From contig CALCBL010000397.1 of the NCBI GenBank assembly GCA_937897495.1, forward strand, positions 1-6,623: 6,623 nt of DNA, in the 5' to 3' direction. Made by a program: the position numbers and the translations under genes. The stretch is from an uncultured Burkholderiales bacterium (lineage in GTDB: Bacteria > Pseudomonadota > Gammaproteobacteria > Burkholderiales > Burkholderiaceae_C). Below, one piece after another: positions 5,956-6,623 of the stretch (positions are counted from its first letter, which is position 1; each line of letters opens with the position of its first letter). The notes under the pieces are model-generated. The model worked only from the letters and a program-made list of their open reading frames with translations. It was not told the origin of the DNA and did no database searches.

Positions 5956-6623
5956 TTACATCGCAGACGTAAAACCGCCATCAACCGTCATGATTAATCC
6001 ATTCACAAAAGATGCTTCATCTGAGGCTAAAAAAACAGCCGCAGGACCAATCTCTTCTACACGCCCCCAACGACCAACCGGCGTTCTTTCATGAACCCAC
6101 TTGGTAAATTTTGGGTCTTCTACCAAAGCAGTGTTCATTTCTGTGGCAAAAAAGCCTGGCGCAATGCAATTCACCGTGATCTGATGAGGCGCAAGCTCTA
6201 CTGCCAGTTGCTTACATAACGAATGCACGGCCCCTTTACTGGCCACATAAGCGGAAATAGAAGGCCTCGCATTGATAGCGCTCATCGAACCTATCAAAAT
6301 AATTCGTCCATTTTTCTTTTCAACCATCAAAGGCGTCACCGCTTTGCAAAGCACCCATATCGCTTTGAAATTAGTATTGATGACCTTTTCGAAATTTTCT
6401 AATTCAAAATCTTGAATTGCTTGCCTGTGATTAATGCCGGCATTGGCAATCAAAATATCTATTTTTCCCCATTGTTTTTTTAAGTCGTTAATGCACGCCT
6501 GAGCCGCTTCAAAATGGGTGACATCAAAAGCCGCAGCCTGCGCAGAGTGTCCTTGCTCAGTGAGTGTTTTGACACGCTCGCTTAGGAGCTTTTCATCACG
6601 TGCATTTAGAACAACATGGGCCC
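5956..6623 (-). CDS. Short-chain dehydrogenase/reductase, gluconate 5-dehydrogenase-like (N-terminus outside window)
   Basis: The minus-strand frame runs unbroken from the window edge to TAA at 5958-5956, giving 221 visible residues. About 30 N-terminal residues, including the TGxxxGxG cofactor motif, are missing. Visible motifs, counted from the first complete codon: strand 2 VVLNAR with Arg8, which favours NADP(H); IANAG (58-62); Asn84; catalytic Ser112 (IGSMSA), Tyr125 and Lys129 (YVASK); APGFFATEM (154-162); and C-terminal FVNGLIMTVDGG (205-216). The end GRWGRVEEIGPAAVFLASD resembles gluconate 5-dehydrogenases and other sugar-acid SDRs. It probably oxidises a secondary alcohol of a hydroxy or sugar acid, or reduces the matching ketone. 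It is upstream of the RraA-family gene with a 108-nt gap. A shorter start at 6453 (TTG) would remove the cofactor fold and is wrong. Confidence 0.9.
   Translation of the reverse strand, partial: AHVVLNARDEKLLSERVKTLTEQGHSAQAAAFDVTHFEAAQACINDLKKQWGKIDILIANAGINHRQAIQDFELENFEKVINTNFKAIWVLCKAVTPLMVEKKNGRIILIGSMSAINARPSISAYVASKGAVHSLCKQLAVELAPHQITVNCIAPGFFATEMNTALVEDPKFTKWVHERTPVGRWGRVEEIGPAAVFLASDEASFVNGLIMTVDGGFTSAM

Overview
The window looks like a catabolic gene cluster from a proteobacterium. The gene families (M81/MlrC-like protein, RraA-family aldolase, ketopantoate-reductase-like enzyme, cupin, gluconate-5-dehydrogenase-like SDR) are a combination common in Burkholderiales, so a betaproteobacterium is my best guess. 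Base composition looks roughly balanced (judged by eye). Neither the genus nor the order can be proven from this window. There are no RNA genes, mobile elements, CRISPR arrays or long repeats, and the coding density is very high.

Layout. Six genes run on the + strand. They are the 3' end of an M81/MlrC-like gene (2-256), an aldo/keto reductase (269-1210), a cupin (1225-1800), a ketopantoate-reductase-family dehydrogenase (about 1857-2813, TTG start), an APH/MTR-kinase-like phosphotransferase (2806-3813) and an enolase paralogue (3810-5096). Gaps are 12, 14 and 56 nt, followed by overlaps of 8 and 4 nt, so this is very probably one operon whose promoter lies left of the window. After a 73-nt convergent gap, two genes lie on the - strand: an RraA-family aldolase/decarboxylase (5170-5847) and, upstream of it, an SDR oxidoreductase (5956 to beyond 6623) whose N-terminus is cut off by the window end.

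How the genes may work together. No known pathway is recognised with certainty. The most striking part is the tightly overlapped pair of a small-molecule kinase and an enolase-fold enzyme. The enolase keeps its three metal ligands and two catalytic lysines. It has changed residues that are near-invariant in true enolases: the position of yeast His373 is Ala, Glu168 is Asp, Ser36 is Ala and Thr40 is Lys. I infer that the kinase phosphorylates a hydroxy acid and the enolase paralogue dehydrates the phosphorylated product to an enol phosphate other than PEP. The dehydrogenases (AKR, KPR-like, SDR) and the RraA-type C-C lyase would act before or after these steps. This is a hypothesis from gene context and residue inspection only; no search was run.
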